Shown here one piece after another: positions 1 to 7,351 of a stretch of DNA of 42,855 nucleotides; position 1 is the stretch's first letter, and each line of letters starts with the position of its first letter. The stretch is taken from positions 1-42,855 of the IMG/VR virus record IMGVR_UViG_3300049811_000069; one strand, given 5' to 3'. The position numbers and the translations under genes were made by a program. The DNA comes from a virus. The notes beneath the pieces were generated by a model, which worked only from the letters and a program-made list of their open reading frames with translations, searched no databases and was not told where the DNA came from.

Positions 1-127
1 GAAACTATCACCTTGGGCGTCCTAAGCGTAAACAATCCATCAAGCGTAACAACTCAAGGCGTGGATGAAGAAACAGACACTCAAGTAAAAGTGCGAAGGC
101 GTCAGTCTGTTTCGTTGCCTGCAATCG
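1..127. repeat. Left copy of 127-bp terminal direct repeat (circular overlap)
   Basis: Positions 1-127 are identical to 42729-42855. The copy lies inside the baseplate J-like coding sequence and keeps its reading frame, so joining the ends restores one uninterrupted gene. An exact 127-base overlap is what a k=127 de Bruijn assembler leaves on a circular contig. It therefore reads as an assembly overlap of a circular or circularly permuted genome, not as a biological terminal repeat. Confidence 0.95.
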
Positions 128-681
128 GCGCTCTCGCTGCAACTCAGGCTGCAATATTTGCCGTTGACGATGTTCTCGATGCCATAGTGTATGAGAACGT
201 AAGCAACACAACAGACTCTAACGGAGTTCCTGCTCATTCCATTTGGGCCATTGTTGACGGCGGCGCTGACGCAGATATTGGTGAAGCAATCTATTCCAAA
301 CGGAACGCAGGCTGTGGGATGAGAGGCACTGAAGAGGTGTCTATCGACCAAGTGAACGGTGTGCCTTTCATAGTGAAGTTTGATAGGCCAGTGTACGAAA
401 ACTTGTATGTGTCTCTCTCCATCACGTCAATCAACCCTCTTCATGCGATTGATGCTGATTGGCTCAAGCAACAGATTTTTGATTCAATCATGTACAAGAT
501 TTACGAGCCTGCTGATTACACTGCAATCACAACTTTGGTCAAAACTCTTGACCCTCTTGCCGTGGTAATCTCAGGCGGGGTGTCAAAAACTGCAGGAAGT
601 TACACGGGATTCGTTTACCCGACCACTATTCAAAATCGGTTTATAATGAGCACAACTCGCATAGCAATCTCGGTGATATAA
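1..681 (+). CDS. Baseplate J/gp47-like protein, C-terminal part (gene crosses the circle junction)
   Basis: This is the 3' part of the gene that starts at 42240; joined through the 127-bp overlap it encodes 389 residues. The part seen here holds the charged VRRRQSVSLPAIGAL stretch, which follows a repeated-threonine beta domain, and ends in a beta-rich tail. Baseplate J proteins (P2 gpJ, Mu gp47, T4 gp6 C-terminal fold) form the wedge that links the central hub to the fibre-bearing periphery. The next gene, a DUF2612-like partner, begins on the last base of this stop codon. Family membership is recognised from the order gp25-like, J-like, DUF2612-like and from the J-type core. Confidence 0.88.
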   Translation, partial: ETITLGVLSVNNPSSVTTQGVDEETDTQVKVRRRQSVSLPAIGALAATQAAIFAVDDVLDAIVYENVSNTTDSNGVPAHSIWAIVDGGADADIGEAIYSKRNAGCGMRGTEEVSIDQVNGVPFIVKFDRPVYENLYVSLSITSINPLHAIDADWLKQQIFDSIMYKIYEPADYTAITTLVKTLDPLAVVISGGVSKTAGSYTGFVYPTTIQNRFIMSTTRIAISVI

Positions 682-1433
682 TGGTGAAACAAGAGACGAT
701 TGACGGAGCAATTAAATACTACCAAGACTTGATGTTGTATCAATATCAGAATCAACAAAAAGCGACTGACACAATCAAAACTCTTGTGGACTCTGCACTC
801 GTTGACCTTGTTCCTTTGGACGTTCAGAATGCTTTCGACATCGAGACCGCAGAAGGCGTGCAGCTTGATATTCTCGGTAAGTACATTGGTCTGGCTAGAC
901 AAGTTGCCGTGGAATTGGACAGACCATATTGGCGCTTGGCAGATTATGAAACGTACACTCCAAGTTCTCCGCTTGTCGGAATGACCGACTACGAAGACCG
1001 AGCGATCAACAACGACTCAGTTTGGTATCAGTATCAGTTTGCAGGTGAGTCTTTCTATACGCTCACGGACGGGCAATACAGAACCATGCTCAAGCTGAAA
1101 ATTGTGCTGAACAGCTCAGACAACACACTGAAAAGTATTGCACAAACAATGTTCGACTTCTTTGGCTTGGGTGTTCGGGTTTACGATGCAAAAGACATGA
1201 CCCTTTCTTATGCCATCGACGCAGAGGTGGCCCCAACCGTTGTACTAGCTTCTGACCTCGGACTTTTGCCACACCCACAGGGAGTAGGCATTTCTGGAAT
1301 ATTCCAATTCTCTGGTCAGCTATTTGCATTTGCAGACTACGCAGAAGACAATGGGAACACTACAGGGTTCTCCGATTACGAAACTGGATTTAATGGCTAT
1401 CACTGGTTACAATACGAAGACAAAATTGCATGA
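681..1433 (+). CDS. DUF2612-like baseplate protein (functional analogue of P2 gpI)
   Basis: The protein has 250 residues. After a helical start, residues 50-75 carry AEGVQLDILGKYIGLAR, the hallmark segment of DUF2612 and related tail protein I families (L-D-x-L-G-x-x-x-G-x-x-R). It follows the J-like gene directly (TAATG, one-base overlap) and precedes the tail fibre, which is the place gpI holds in P2- and Mu-like baseplates. By analogy it sits at the baseplate rim and anchors the fibre. The C-terminal 100 residues are rich in aromatic residues and contain repeated DYE/DYA motifs. The family is recognised by motif and position; the exact contact partner is inferred. Confidence 0.85.
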   Translation: MVKQETIDGAIKYYQDLMLYQYQNQQKATDTIKTLVDSALVDLVPLDVQNAFDIETAEGVQLDILGKYIGLARQVAVELDRPYWRLADYETYTPSSPLVGMTDYEDRAINNDSVWYQYQFAGESFYTLTDGQYRTMLKLKIVLNSSDNTLKSIAQTMFDFFGLGVRVYDAKDMTLSYAIDAEVAPTVVLASDLGLLPHPQGVGISGIFQFSGQLFAFADYAEDNGNTTGFSDYETGFNGYHWLQYEDKIA

Positions 1434-1441
1434 GGTGAACT

Positions 1442-2407
1442 ATGGCTAAGATTATTAGGGCGAAGCAAAGGATTTTCGGTGACAGCGTTGTGGCAAACTA
1501 CAATCACGCTGTTTTTGGCTCATTGAAAGCTGCTGCTCCCGCATATTCCAAAGACCCAGATACAATTCAATCGACGGCATGGGACGAGGGATGGAAAGCT
1601 GCAACGGTTAATAACCAAGCCCCCGCGCTTCAGGATTTGAACGCATTGGATTATTTGTTATCAAGACAAATCGCCTACATTTTGCAAGCCGGTGTGCCCG
1701 AATATGATGCGACTACAACGCACTACATCGATGATATTTGCCGCTCCGGTGGCTCATTACATCGAAGCCTTGTAGACGACAACACCGGCAATGCAGTCAC
1801 CGATACCTCTAAATGGGGTGGCGTTTTTGGGATCAACCCGCTTGGTTCAATCATCGCGATGGGCAATGTTGCAGCTTGGGCACTCCCTACTGCAGACGAA
1901 GTTAAGGACGGCTATGCACTTTGTAATGGCAACACGTTTGCGGCTCTCGGTGCGGGTAATTTCAATTCAGCTTTCATAGGTTCAAGGCCAACGTTGAACG
2001 ACTCCAGATTTTTGATGGGTTCAACTGCAGTAGGCTCAACGGGCGGTGCTAACTCGCAAGCAAGTAATGTGACAATCGCCGACCATACGGCTCTATCTCT
2101 GAACGCAGAAGCGGGTCATACACATGAAGCTGGAACATTAAATACCTTGCTTTATTTTACGGGAACAACGTTCTACGCATCGCAAAAGGCTGTTACTTCA
2201 TGGACTTCTACTGTCGGCGGTAACATTGGGGTCAGCTCGCTTGCTGTTGGACAGTTTAATGGTGTTGACGTTGAAGGGACTACAGCGGCAGGTTCCTCTC
2301 ATAACCACACTTTCGCACAAAACATCACCGCTCATAGCGTTACAAATAACGCAGTCGAAAATCGTCCCTTGTACTTCTCTGTAGTGTATTTGATGAGGGT
2401 AAAATGA
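1442..2407 (+). CDS. Tail fibre with collar-type C-terminal domain
   Basis: The protein has 321 residues. The N-terminal 130 residues (AWDEGWKAATVNNQAPALQD, then a helix and a beta segment) match the baseplate-attachment region of many myovirus fibres. Residues 140-320 resemble a phage tail-collar domain, with WALPTADEVKDGYALCNG and a final ENRPLYFSVVYLMRVK. Between these lie two His-x-His motifs (HTHEAG and HNHTF), the spacing used for iron binding in trimeric fibre needles such as T4 gp37. The protein probably forms a trimer that contacts the host surface. It follows a GAGGTG ribosome site and overlaps the next gene by ATGA. Receptor specificity cannot be read from sequence. Confidence 0.82.
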   Translation: MAKIIRAKQRIFGDSVVANYNHAVFGSLKAAAPAYSKDPDTIQSTAWDEGWKAATVNNQAPALQDLNALDYLLSRQIAYILQAGVPEYDATTTHYIDDICRSGGSLHRSLVDDNTGNAVTDTSKWGGVFGINPLGSIIAMGNVAAWALPTADEVKDGYALCNGNTFAALGAGNFNSAFIGSRPTLNDSRFLMGSTAVGSTGGANSQASNVTIADHTALSLNAEAGHTHEAGTLNTLLYFTGTTFYASQKAVTSWTSTVGGNIGVSSLAVGQFNGVDVEGTTAAGSSHNHTFAQNITAHSVTNNAVENRPLYFSVVYLMRVK

Positions 2408-2643
2408 TATATACTGTAAAGTATCGCAAGTGTGGAAAGTTCTTTTGGAACAAAATCAAAGTTAAGGGCGACCTAACTATGGTTGCTGATGGATTGCAAG
2501 TGCGAGTATTCATACTTGAGAATGACGAGCGGTTAGAAATTCCCGCTTTGTCGTATGAGTTTTGGTACTCAAAAGACCGTCACATGTCGATTCTGAAGAA
2601 CATGGAAAAAGAATCAGGTCAGAAAATTCCAGTTGGGAGCTAA
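2404..2643 (+). CDS. Small protein downstream of the tail fibre
   Basis: This 79-residue basic protein has no family I recognise. Its start overlaps the fibre stop codon (ATGA), so it is translationally coupled to the fibre. It is mostly beta-forming, with a central LEIPALSYEFWYSKDRH stretch and a charged end. The position suggests a fibre-associated or fibre-assembly factor, but nothing in the sequence proves that. Coupling, a clear ribosome site and an uninterrupted operon make it a real gene. Confidence 0.7.
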   Translation: MIYTVKYRKCGKFFWNKIKVKGDLTMVADGLQVRVFILENDERLEIPALSYEFWYSKDRHMSILKNMEKESGQKIPVGS

Positions 2644-2646
2644 ACC

Positions 2647-3027
2647 ATGACAGCCGGAAAAGTTGACTTTGTATCAATTTGCGGAGCAGAAAACAGCGCT
2701 GGGGCTTGCGAGCAAGGCTCGACTTTTCAGCGTGTTTTGTTTCACAAGAATGCAGACGGCACAGCGATTAACCTCACAGGCTACACAGCTCGAATGCAAG
2801 TTCGAAAGTTTGTGAACTCAGCAGACGTTACTCTCTCACTGACGACAGAGAACGGACGACTTGTAATTGACCCATTGCTTGGAAAAATCACGATGACAAT
2901 CTCAGCAGCAGATACCACAACACTGCCTGTTGGCTGTTATGTTTACGACCTTGAACTTGTCTCCGGCTCGTTCGTTAAGAAGCTTATCTATGGCGGGCTG
3001 CATGTTGTTGGCGAGGTGACACGATGA
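2647..3027 (+). CDS. Putative virion protein, BppU-N-like beta domain
   Basis: The protein has 126 residues. The segment TAINLTGYTARMQVRKF (about residues 38-55), then LTTENGRLVIDPLLGKITMTIS and a final beta hairpin, follow the pattern of the small immunoglobulin-like domain seen at the N-terminus of BppU-type baseplate and fibre proteins. Such domains attach appendages to the baseplate in Gram-positive and Gram-negative phages. It lies three bases after the preceding stop and overlaps the next start by four bases (ATGA). The fold is inferred from the motif, so this is a medium-confidence call. Confidence 0.6.
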   Translation: MTAGKVDFVSICGAENSAGACEQGSTFQRVLFHKNADGTAINLTGYTARMQVRKFVNSADVTLSLTTENGRLVIDPLLGKITMTISAADTTTLPVGCYVYDLELVSGSFVKKLIYGGLHVVGEVTR

Positions 3028-3461
3028 GCGAAGTAACTGTAGTTGTCACTGAGGAAGTGGTTGAGATTTACGACGTGGGGATGCAAGGGCCAAAGGGCGA
3101 TTCTGTGGCCGCTTCTACAGTTGAGTCAGATTGCATTGCAGGCGAGAACTTGAGCGCTCTACGAGCTGTCAGAATCGTTTCTGAGCAGGCTTTCTACTCA
3201 TCTGCTGCAAACCTCGCTCACAAAAACATGGCTGTGGGAATCACCAAGACTTCCGCAGACGCATTAGAGTCTGTTACAATCGTCACAAGCGGAGTTATAA
3301 CGGATGATAGTTGGAATTGGGACACATCAAAACAGATATATTTAGGCGTTGATGGTGCTCTTACGCAAGCGAATGTTGGTCTATTTAGTCAAGTGGTAGG
3401 CGTTCCTTATGGAACCAAAGGAATTAAACTGAACATCTGTTCATCGATTGAAAGGATTTAA
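3024..3461 (+). CDS. Putative tail/appendage protein with a short collagen-like motif
   Basis: The protein has 145 residues. After a valine-rich beta start, residues 20-26 read MQGPKGDS, a single collagen-type G-x-y step often placed between an attachment strand and a fibre shaft. The remainder alternates beta strands and turns with an alanine-rich core (ENLSALRAVRIV), as in capsid-decorating or fibre domains. It overlaps the gene before by ATGA and the next gene starts three bases after its stop. No catalytic motif is visible. A structural role is inferred from composition and position. Confidence 0.62.
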   Translation: MSEVTVVVTEEVVEIYDVGMQGPKGDSVAASTVESDCIAGENLSALRAVRIVSEQAFYSSAANLAHKNMAVGITKTSADALESVTIVTSGVITDDSWNWDTSKQIYLGVDGALTQANVGLFSQVVGVPYGTKGIKLNICSSIERI

Positions 3462-3463
3462 TC

Positions 3464-3961
3464 ATGGCTGAGAAATTTATTGAGTTAGTTAACGGCGAGT
3501 TTGTTGAAAACGAAGGCTTGGTTTCAAGCGCAGGGGCAGCCGACGCAGGAAAGATTCCCGCTTTGGACTCTGCAGGTAAGCTTGACTCTACGTTGATGCC
3601 TTCCGGAATTGGCGCTGACACTAAGTCCATCGTTGCGAGCGAAAACCTTGCTGCCGGAAACTTTGTGAATATTTATAACGACGCAGGCACTCCCAAGGTT
3701 CGTAAAGCCGACAACTCGAACGGACGCAGAGCGCATGGCTTTGTTCTTTCTGCATTCAGCTCGGCTGCAACAGCTACCGTGTACCTTGACGGCTCGAACA
3801 CTGCTGTCACTGGAAAAACTCCAGGTGCTGTGCAATTCCTTGGCACTGGTGGAGCTTCTGTTGAGACTGCACCGACAAGCGGATTGTCTCAGCAGGTTGG
3901 CTTTGCGGTAACCGCAACTGACGTTAAATTCGACAACAGGATGCCCGTTACCCTTGCTTAA
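3464..3961 (+). CDS. Putative virion surface protein; N-terminus related to the next gene
   Basis: The protein has 165 residues. It begins with an IELVNGEFVENEG hairpin, then a GKIPALDSAGKLDSTLMPSG segment, which is a frequent linker in phage fibre proteins ('...GKLDxSLLP.G.'). The rest is a glycine-, alanine- and threonine-rich beta domain (residues 55-165). The N-terminal NGEFVE motif recurs in the gene at 3974, suggesting that both dock on the same partner. The role as fibre or decoration protein is inferred. Confidence 0.66.
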   Translation: MAEKFIELVNGEFVENEGLVSSAGAADAGKIPALDSAGKLDSTLMPSGIGADTKSIVASENLAAGNFVNIYNDAGTPKVRKADNSNGRRAHGFVLSAFSSAATATVYLDGSNTAVTGKTPGAVQFLGTGGASVETAPTSGLSQQVGFAVTATDVKFDNRMPVTLA

Positions 3962-3973
3962 TTGAGGTGAAAA

Positions 3974-4381
3974 ATGGCGAAGGTTGTAACCATCTCTAAC
4001 GGTGAATTCGTCGAGGTAGAACAAATTGAAGTTCTTGAGCGCGCAGTGTCCGACGAAACAGCGAACTTGACTATTGGGACGGCAAAGCTCACATTTAGAA
4101 TGCCCTTCGCAATGACACTTTCACAAGTTCGACTTAATGTGAACACTGCGCCTACTGGGAGCGCACTACAGGTTAATGTTAAAGAGAATGGCACAACAAT
4201 TTTCTCCACCAAGCCGCAGATTGACGCCTCTTCAAAAACAAGCGTTGGCAGCGGAACCCCTGCTGTGATAAGTGACCCAGCACTCGCAGACGATGCCGAA
4301 ATTACGGTAGATATTGACCAAGTTGGCAGCACTGTTGCTGGAAAAGGTCTTAAGATTTGTCTTATCGGAGTTAAGGCATGA
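3974..4381 (+). CDS. Putative virion protein, carbohydrate-binding-like beta domain
   Basis: The protein has 135 residues. It shares the NGEFVE docking hairpin of the gene at 3464 near its start. Residues 45-135 (FAMTLSQVRLNVNTAPTGSALQVNVKENGTTIF, abbreviated here to its strands) form a pattern of alternating strands ending in DAEITVDIDQVG, typical of a jelly-roll found beside phage fibre genes. Proteins of this pattern are widespread in tailed phages near tail fibres, but their ligands are mostly unknown. A GAGGTG ribosome site lies 6-7 bases upstream, and the stop overlaps the next start (ATGA). Confidence 0.62.
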   Translation: MAKVVTISNGEFVEVEQIEVLERAVSDETANLTIGTAKLTFRMPFAMTLSQVRLNVNTAPTGSALQVNVKENGTTIFSTKPQIDASSKTSVGSGTPAVISDPALADDAEITVDIDQVGSTVAGKGLKICLIGVKA

Positions 4382-5202
4382 GTTACTTAGTTAACCCATT
4401 CCGCTTCGTAACAGGAGGCGGCCCGACTTACGATCCAGACGCTCAGGATTATTTTGATCGTGTGGCGACGGCTGGTTGTGTTATCGCAGACGACGCTAAA
4501 ACCGTCGTAAATAACTTTGTTCTCGCTCTAAAGGCGGGTGACAATTACTGGTCGATTATAGACCATCTGAACATTTTTGGGGCTTGCGGTTCTCTTGTTG
4601 GCGCGGCAGTGCCATTAAAAGGCTCTGTTAACGCACAGTTTTTTAACATCGTTGCTGGTGATTATAACAGAAAAACCGGAATCAAGGGAAACGCTTCAAA
4701 TAAGTATATCAACACAGGAAGGCTTATAACCCAGCAAGCGCAAAATGATGCACATTACGCCTGCCATTTAACAGAAGCACCAACAGGAAACACTTCTTAT
4801 TTTGGTGCAGGCGGCACAACGGGTGGCGCTGTAAGCTACTCGGGTGGTGGAACCTCACAGCATTCTGTTCGACTTCACTACGGAAACACGGCAGCAATCG
4901 GCCCGACCGGCAACTTCACAGGCTCTTTTATTATCTCTCGTGCAACAACTCCAGCTTATGTCGTGCGTGCGAACAGTACAAACTACAGCGGTTCAAGTGG
5001 AACAGTGACACAAAACCCTCGACAGATATTCTGTTTGGCCCGTGGAAACTCCACGAGTAATGACACAACGCCGACCGCGTATACAAATGCTAGAATCCTT
5101 GTGTTTTGTTGCGGTGTGAACTGTCACACAGGAGTTTATACACGAGAAGGACTAGATACACTTTTGACTGACTTTAAAAACGCAATGGCGGCTTTAGCTT
5201 GA
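4378..5202 (+). CDS. Putative tail-tip/appendage protein (LamG-like pattern)
   Basis: The protein has 274 residues. The first 20 residues (NPFRFVTGGGPTYDPDAQ) and the helical segment DYFDRVATAGCVIADDAK with FVLALKAGDNYWSIID match a recurrent module of phage appendage proteins. Residues 75-240 are glycine-, asparagine-, serine- and threonine-rich beta sequence such as concanavalin/LamG-type folds show, and a short C-terminal helix follows. It probably binds a surface glycan or decorates the tail. Several cysteines are present (CCGVNC near residue 245), which is unusual for an exposed virion protein. The fold call is by pattern only. Confidence 0.6.
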   Translation: MSYLVNPFRFVTGGGPTYDPDAQDYFDRVATAGCVIADDAKTVVNNFVLALKAGDNYWSIIDHLNIFGACGSLVGAAVPLKGSVNAQFFNIVAGDYNRKTGIKGNASNKYINTGRLITQQAQNDAHYACHLTEAPTGNTSYFGAGGTTGGAVSYSGGGTSQHSVRLHYGNTAAIGPTGNFTGSFIISRATTPAYVVRANSTNYSGSSGTVTQNPRQIFCLARGNSTSNDTTPTAYTNARILVFCCGVNCHTGVYTREGLDTLLTDFKNAMAALA

Positions 5203-5209
5203 GGTGAAT

Positions 5210-5716
5210 ATGAAAGTTTTACTTGAGACAGCTACAAATAAAATACTCAAATACCCTAGAATTGACTACGCTCCGATTGTTGGATTAGCCGACGGCTTTG
5301 TAGTTTTGGACGTTGTGCAGCAAGAAATGCCAAACTTCGACGGCGATACCCAATACCTAGTCGAAACAGAAACAATTGACTTAATTAACAAACAACTAAT
5401 AAAAGGCTATAGAGTTGAGCAATCAGAGCCGATTGACCCAATGATTGCGGCGAAAGAGAGAAGCAAGAAACGCCTCGACTTTTACTACGAGATGTTAGCG
5501 ACAATCAACGCAGAGAACGACTTAGCGAATTTCGACGGTGCTCAGATTCAAGCTTGCATGACCCTCCTAATGCCAATCAAACAAGCTCTAGAAGTCGGCG
5601 TAGTTGAAGGGTCGATGTACATGCTATCGCAGATAACCCCAACACCGGAATATACGGCAGAGCGCAAAGAGAAGCACCTACAAATGTTCCAAAACTTTTT
5701 GGCAGAGTTAGGCTAA
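5210..5716 (+). CDS. Hypothetical protein at the end of the tail-fibre cluster
   Basis: The protein has 168 residues counted from the ATG at 5210, which has a GAGGTG ribosome site immediately upstream; a GTG at 5204 is in frame but overlaps that site. The N-terminal half is beta-rich, and the C-terminal half is strongly helical and charged (MIAAKERSKKRLDFYYEMLA onward). This beta-plus-helix build resembles tail-fibre assembly chaperones and small fibre caps, but I recognise no family. The stop codon overlaps the next start by one base (TAATG). Confidence 0.62.
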   Translation: MKVLLETATNKILKYPRIDYAPIVGLADGFVVLDVVQQEMPNFDGDTQYLVETETIDLINKQLIKGYRVEQSEPIDPMIAAKERSKKRLDFYYEMLATINAENDLANFDGAQIQACMTLLMPIKQALEVGVVEGSMYMLSQITPTPEYTAERKEKHLQMFQNFLAELG

Positions 5717-6123
5717 TGGCAAGCGTGCTTTTCCTTTCTGGCAAGGGCTTCTACGCCAAGCTGATTCGCTTTTTCACAGGGAGCGACATCACGCACGTTG
5801 CCATTCGAGTTGATGATATTTGCATCCACTCATCCATGCCTGAGGGTGTCCAACTAATTAGGACGGTCGAACTAATGCAATCTCACGAGTTGAAATATGA
5901 ACACGACATTGGCGAAGTAGACCTAACAAAATTTCGTGAACACCTCGGAAAGCCCTACGACTTTTTGTCACTGCCTCTTGCAATCATCGGACAGCTATTT
6001 GGTAAGAAGCTGTACAGCGGAGACAAAGCTTTTATTTGCACAGAGTTTGTAACTGAGATTGTCTTAGGGAAACCTTACGCTCTCTCTCCGATAGACCTTT
6101 TCAAGATTCTTGTTACAAAATAG
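5716..6123 (+). CDS. Permuted papain-fold (NlpC/P60, YiiX-like) hydrolase
   Basis: The protein has 135 residues. The catalytic order is permuted relative to classical NlpC/P60: a histidine comes first in SDITHVAI (H27), followed by a KPYDF segment (residues 79-83) and then the cysteine in FICTEFV (C108). This is the arrangement of YiiX/YebB-like enzymes, which cleave amide or thioester bonds in cell-wall or lipid substrates. There is no signal peptide. Its place between tail and lysis genes suggests peptidoglycan or envelope cleavage, either from the virion or at lysis. Catalytic motifs are seen; the substrate is inferred. Confidence 0.72.
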   Translation: MASVLFLSGKGFYAKLIRFFTGSDITHVAIRVDDICIHSSMPEGVQLIRTVELMQSHELKYEHDIGEVDLTKFREHLGKPYDFLSLPLAIIGQLFGKKLYSGDKAFICTEFVTEIVLGKPYALSPIDLFKILVTK

Positions 6124-6133
6124 GGGTTGTGCC

Positions 6134-6418
6134 ATGAGCCAAGAAATAATCGAGCTCCTAAAAGAAATGCGTTCCGAGATTGTTGATAACCGCATACTTC
6201 TAGAGCGAAATACGGTTACACTTGAGGAGCTTACCAAACGTCATGCCGACTCAGAATCTCGAATCAAGGTGATGGAAGGGCACATCACAACCTGCCCAGC
6301 GAGAGCCGAACATCAAGCGAGCGAGAACCTTTGGAAGAGAGTCAAAAACTACGCCGTTGTCGTGACGGTCGTAGCCACAATTTTGGCGCAGCTCATCCCT
6401 TGGTGGAAGTCGAGATAG
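6134..6418 (+). CDS. Coiled-coil protein with one C-terminal membrane segment (holin/XhlA-like)
   Basis: The protein has 94 residues from the ATG at 6134 (AGGGG ribosome site just upstream; a TTG at 6110 would overlap the preceding gene more). Residues 1-65 are charged and predicted helical (LLKEMRSEIVDNRILLERN), and residues 75-92 form a hydrophobic segment (YAVVVTVVATILAQLIPW) followed by basic residues. This topology matches XhlA-like and other single-span holin-associated proteins, and the endolysin lies 1 kb downstream. A lysis role is inferred from topology and position. Confidence 0.68.
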   Translation: MSQEIIELLKEMRSEIVDNRILLERNTVTLEELTKRHADSESRIKVMEGHITTCPARAEHQASENLWKRVKNYAVVVTVVATILAQLIPWWKSR

Positions 6419-6451
6419 GCTGTACACTGAAAACAAAACAGTGAGGTCTAA

Positions 6452-6643
6452 GTGGAATTTGAGCAGTGCCCTAACATGTGCATCAACGGGGTGTTGCTAG
6501 TTGACCCTTTACATCCTAGAATCTGGGTAGTTTGTCCACACTGTGAAGAGGGTATCGCATTCTGTGAGAGGCATACTAAAAAGAAAATTAAGAAGCGTAA
6601 ACAGAAGGGAAAAGACGAGCCTCGGCATCCTTCCGAACCTTAA
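6452..6643 (+). CDS. Small Cys-rich protein, putative zinc ribbon
   Basis: The protein has 63 residues from a GTG start at 6452, with GAGGT upstream at a reasonable distance. CPNMC and CPHC pairs, separated by about 22 residues, and a further cysteine could form a zinc ribbon; the tail is very basic (KKKIKKRKQKGK). Its last 56 bases overlap the 3' end of the HNH gene on the other strand. The end of this gene may therefore have been reshaped when the endonuclease gene arrived. Function is unknown. Confidence 0.55.
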   Translation: MEFEQCPNMCINGVLLVDPLHPRIWVVCPHCEEGIAFCERHTKKKIKKRKQKGKDEPRHPSEP

Positions 6644-7271
6644 TAGCTTCCTCTAGTGTCTTAAATTTTCCAAGGCGAACTATTTTCCCAAAAGTTCTGA
6701 TACTGGCGTCCCATTTATTATATGTTCGGTCAAAGCTTACTCCAACAGTACCAGATGTGTTTCGTGAGGTTTTTCTTCTATTTATTGCTTGAATATTCCA
6801 ATTAGCCCATCTGCAGTTTGATGGCTCATAATTACCGTTAACATCTATACGGTCAATGCTGTGCTTTGGGCTGGGCCGTGCTCCCATGTCGGTGATAAAG
6901 TTCTCAAAAGATTCTTTCCATCTATCACAGACCGTTATTCCTCGTTCTCCGTAGTGTTTGTAGTATTTTGTCCCTTTTAAATAACAACGGTCTTTCATTG
7001 CTCGCCAAGATCTATATTCTGGAGAATACGCACCACCATGACTGGTAATCCTTTCAATATGTATACATCCACATGATTTAACAGCCCCTCGTACTACCAT
7101 GGATTTTCCGATAACCTTGCGATTACCGCAATCACACAGGAACCACCAATATTGTGCGTATATATGTTTTTTATGCGAGAGACATTCTGCAGTGAGTCTG
7201 CCGAATCTTTGCCCTGTGATATCGATTGATTTTGTCAAGATTACCGTCTCCTCTTCTGATGGTTGTGCCAT
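6588..7271 (-). CDS. Free-standing HNH homing endonuclease with AP2-like DNA-binding domain
   Basis: The protein has 227 residues from the ATG at 7271. A TTG at 7238 with a better ribosome site (GAGGAG) is an alternative and would begin close to DITGQRFGRL, the usual N-terminus of this family. A cysteine pair (CDCG, then SCGC) lies in the N-terminal third. The HNH core is HSIDRIDVNGNYEPSNCRW, and the C-terminal 50 residues (GTVGVSFDRTYNKWDA...) look like an AP2 domain. It is encoded against the surrounding late genes and has its own predicted promoter (7303-7331). It is most likely a mobile endonuclease gene that sits between two lysis-region genes. Confidence 0.88.
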   Translation of the reverse strand: MAQPSEEETVILTKSIDITGQRFGRLTAECLSHKKHIYAQYWWFLCDCGNRKVIGKSMVVRGAVKSCGCIHIERITSHGGAYSPEYRSWRAMKDRCYLKGTKYYKHYGERGITVCDRWKESFENFITDMGARPSPKHSIDRIDVNGNYEPSNCRWANWNIQAINRRKTSRNTSGTVGVSFDRTYNKWDASIRTFGKIVRLGKFKTLEEAIKVRKDAEARLFPSVYAS

Positions 7272-7302
7272 CAGTCTTGATCAAGAGATAGACGGCTTTG
7301 GC

Positions 7303-7331
7303 TTTATACATTTGACGTGATATGCTGTCAA
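7303..7331 (-). promoter_or_regulatory. Predicted sigma70 promoter for the antisense HNH gene
   Basis: On the minus strand TTGACA (7326-7331) is followed after exactly 17 bases by TATAAA (7303-7308). Both boxes are at or near consensus. Transcription would start near 7296, about 25 bases before the HNH ATG. The -35 lies just upstream of the endolysin ribosome site, so the promoter fires away from the lysis gene into the endonuclease gene. Confidence 0.65.
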
Positions 7332-7351
7332 CAAACCAAAGGAGAGTCCAA

